Assembly: GCF_900129315.1 (NCBI RefSeq)
Contig: NZ_FQUS01000004.1
Span: 62,001 to 126,000, forward strand
DNA: 64,000 bases
Direction of reading: 5' to 3'
Origin: Fodinibius roseus
GTDB lineage: Bacteria > Bacteroidota > Rhodothermia > Balneolales > Balneolaceae
How positions within the stretch are numbered: position 1 is the stretch's first letter; each line of letters begins with the position of its first letter. Positions 63,968 through 64,000 of the stretch are shown in pieces. Under the pieces are notes generated by a model. That model was not told where the DNA came from. It searched no databases and was given only the letters and a program-made list of their open reading frames with translations. The position numbers and the translations under genes are program-made.

Positions 63968-64000
63968 ATGTCTATAAAAACGCTTGATGTTGAAAAACTG
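63968..64000 (+). CDS. rpoZ: RNA polymerase omega subunit, N-terminal fragment
   Basis: Eleven codons (MSIKTLDVEKL) start 2 nt after the gmk stop and run off the right edge. The start and the yicC-gmk-rpoZ order support an omega/Rpb6-type subunit. The fragment is too short for a motif check, so the call rests on context. Confidence 0.6.
   Translation, partial: MSIKTLDVEKL

Noticed and set aside
1-64000. tRNA, rRNA and CRISPR genes
   Set aside because: No cloverleaf, rRNA signature or regular repeat-spacer array was noticed by eye; a tRNAscan-SE or Infernal run would be decisive.

Overview
The window looks like one chromosomal segment of a Bacteroidota-related marine or halophilic bacterium, most likely of the Balneolales/Rhodothermota branch. 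This is inferred from family-level features: the arginine operon order GNAT-argG-argC-argD-carbamoyltransferase-argB-argE-argH followed by proC, a single-anchor sdhC-sdhA-sdhB set, a DUF4296-like lipoprotein, a YicC-gmk-rpoZ end and a GC content near 50%. The species cannot be fixed from the sequence alone. No rRNA, tRNA, CRISPR array or intact insertion sequence was recognised.

Positions 1-21,236 form a stress and low-oxygen accessory region. It starts with the 5' part of an alternative (N-ATPase-like) F1 beta subunit gene, 9 nt behind a phosphoenolpyruvate synthase gene. Then come an SDR dehydrogenase, a DUF2892 membrane peptide, Hsp20, a NarL/FixJ response regulator and a PAS-PAS histidine kinase whose second PAS domain keeps the FixL heme histidine and the oxygen-sensing arginine. 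Further on are a YciF/DUF892 ferritin-like protein, a P1B-4 metal ATPase, an MgtC/DUF4010 protein, an AI-2E family permease, a ferric-reductase-like flavoprotein, two tandem universal stress proteins, an SQR-like flavoprotein with an OB-like protein and a coiled-coil protein, a beta-barrel/Met-rich protein pair and a BCAM0308-type zinc protein. A recurring imperfect palindrome (consensus about TAGGGRATWTYCYTACAT) sits 90-160 bp upstream of several of these genes and is a candidate operator for the response regulator.

Positions 21,246-28,005 are mixed: anmK, two small hypotheticals, a threonine-synthase-like enzyme fused to a LeuA-type regulatory domain, a palindrome-rich spacer, and an AT-richer block (CsaA, a quinone-oxidoreductase-like MDR protein, an AraC regulator and coding remnants) that may have been acquired.

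Positions 28,006-35,254 are a minus-strand aspartate-family operon, dapB-dapA-dapD-thrA-thrB-thrC, making lysine/diaminopimelate and threonine. Positions 35,642-55,021 carry four copies of a 136-154 bp dispersed repeat lying between a DUF819 permease, a serine-hydrolase-like protein, small membrane proteins, an RsmI-like methylase, an ankyrin protein, an amidase, udk, an SDR, a DUF4296-like lipoprotein, recQ and the arginine operon.

The arginine operon (46,757-54,895) is preceded by two short leader ORFs, one with an Arg-rich tail and one translationally coupled to the first enzyme. It is followed by proC. The rest is housekeeping: sdhBAC (minus), an IMPACT/YigZ protein, a PduO-type adenosyltransferase, a phosphohexosamine mutase, YicC, gmk and the first 11 codons of the RNA polymerase omega subunit gene.
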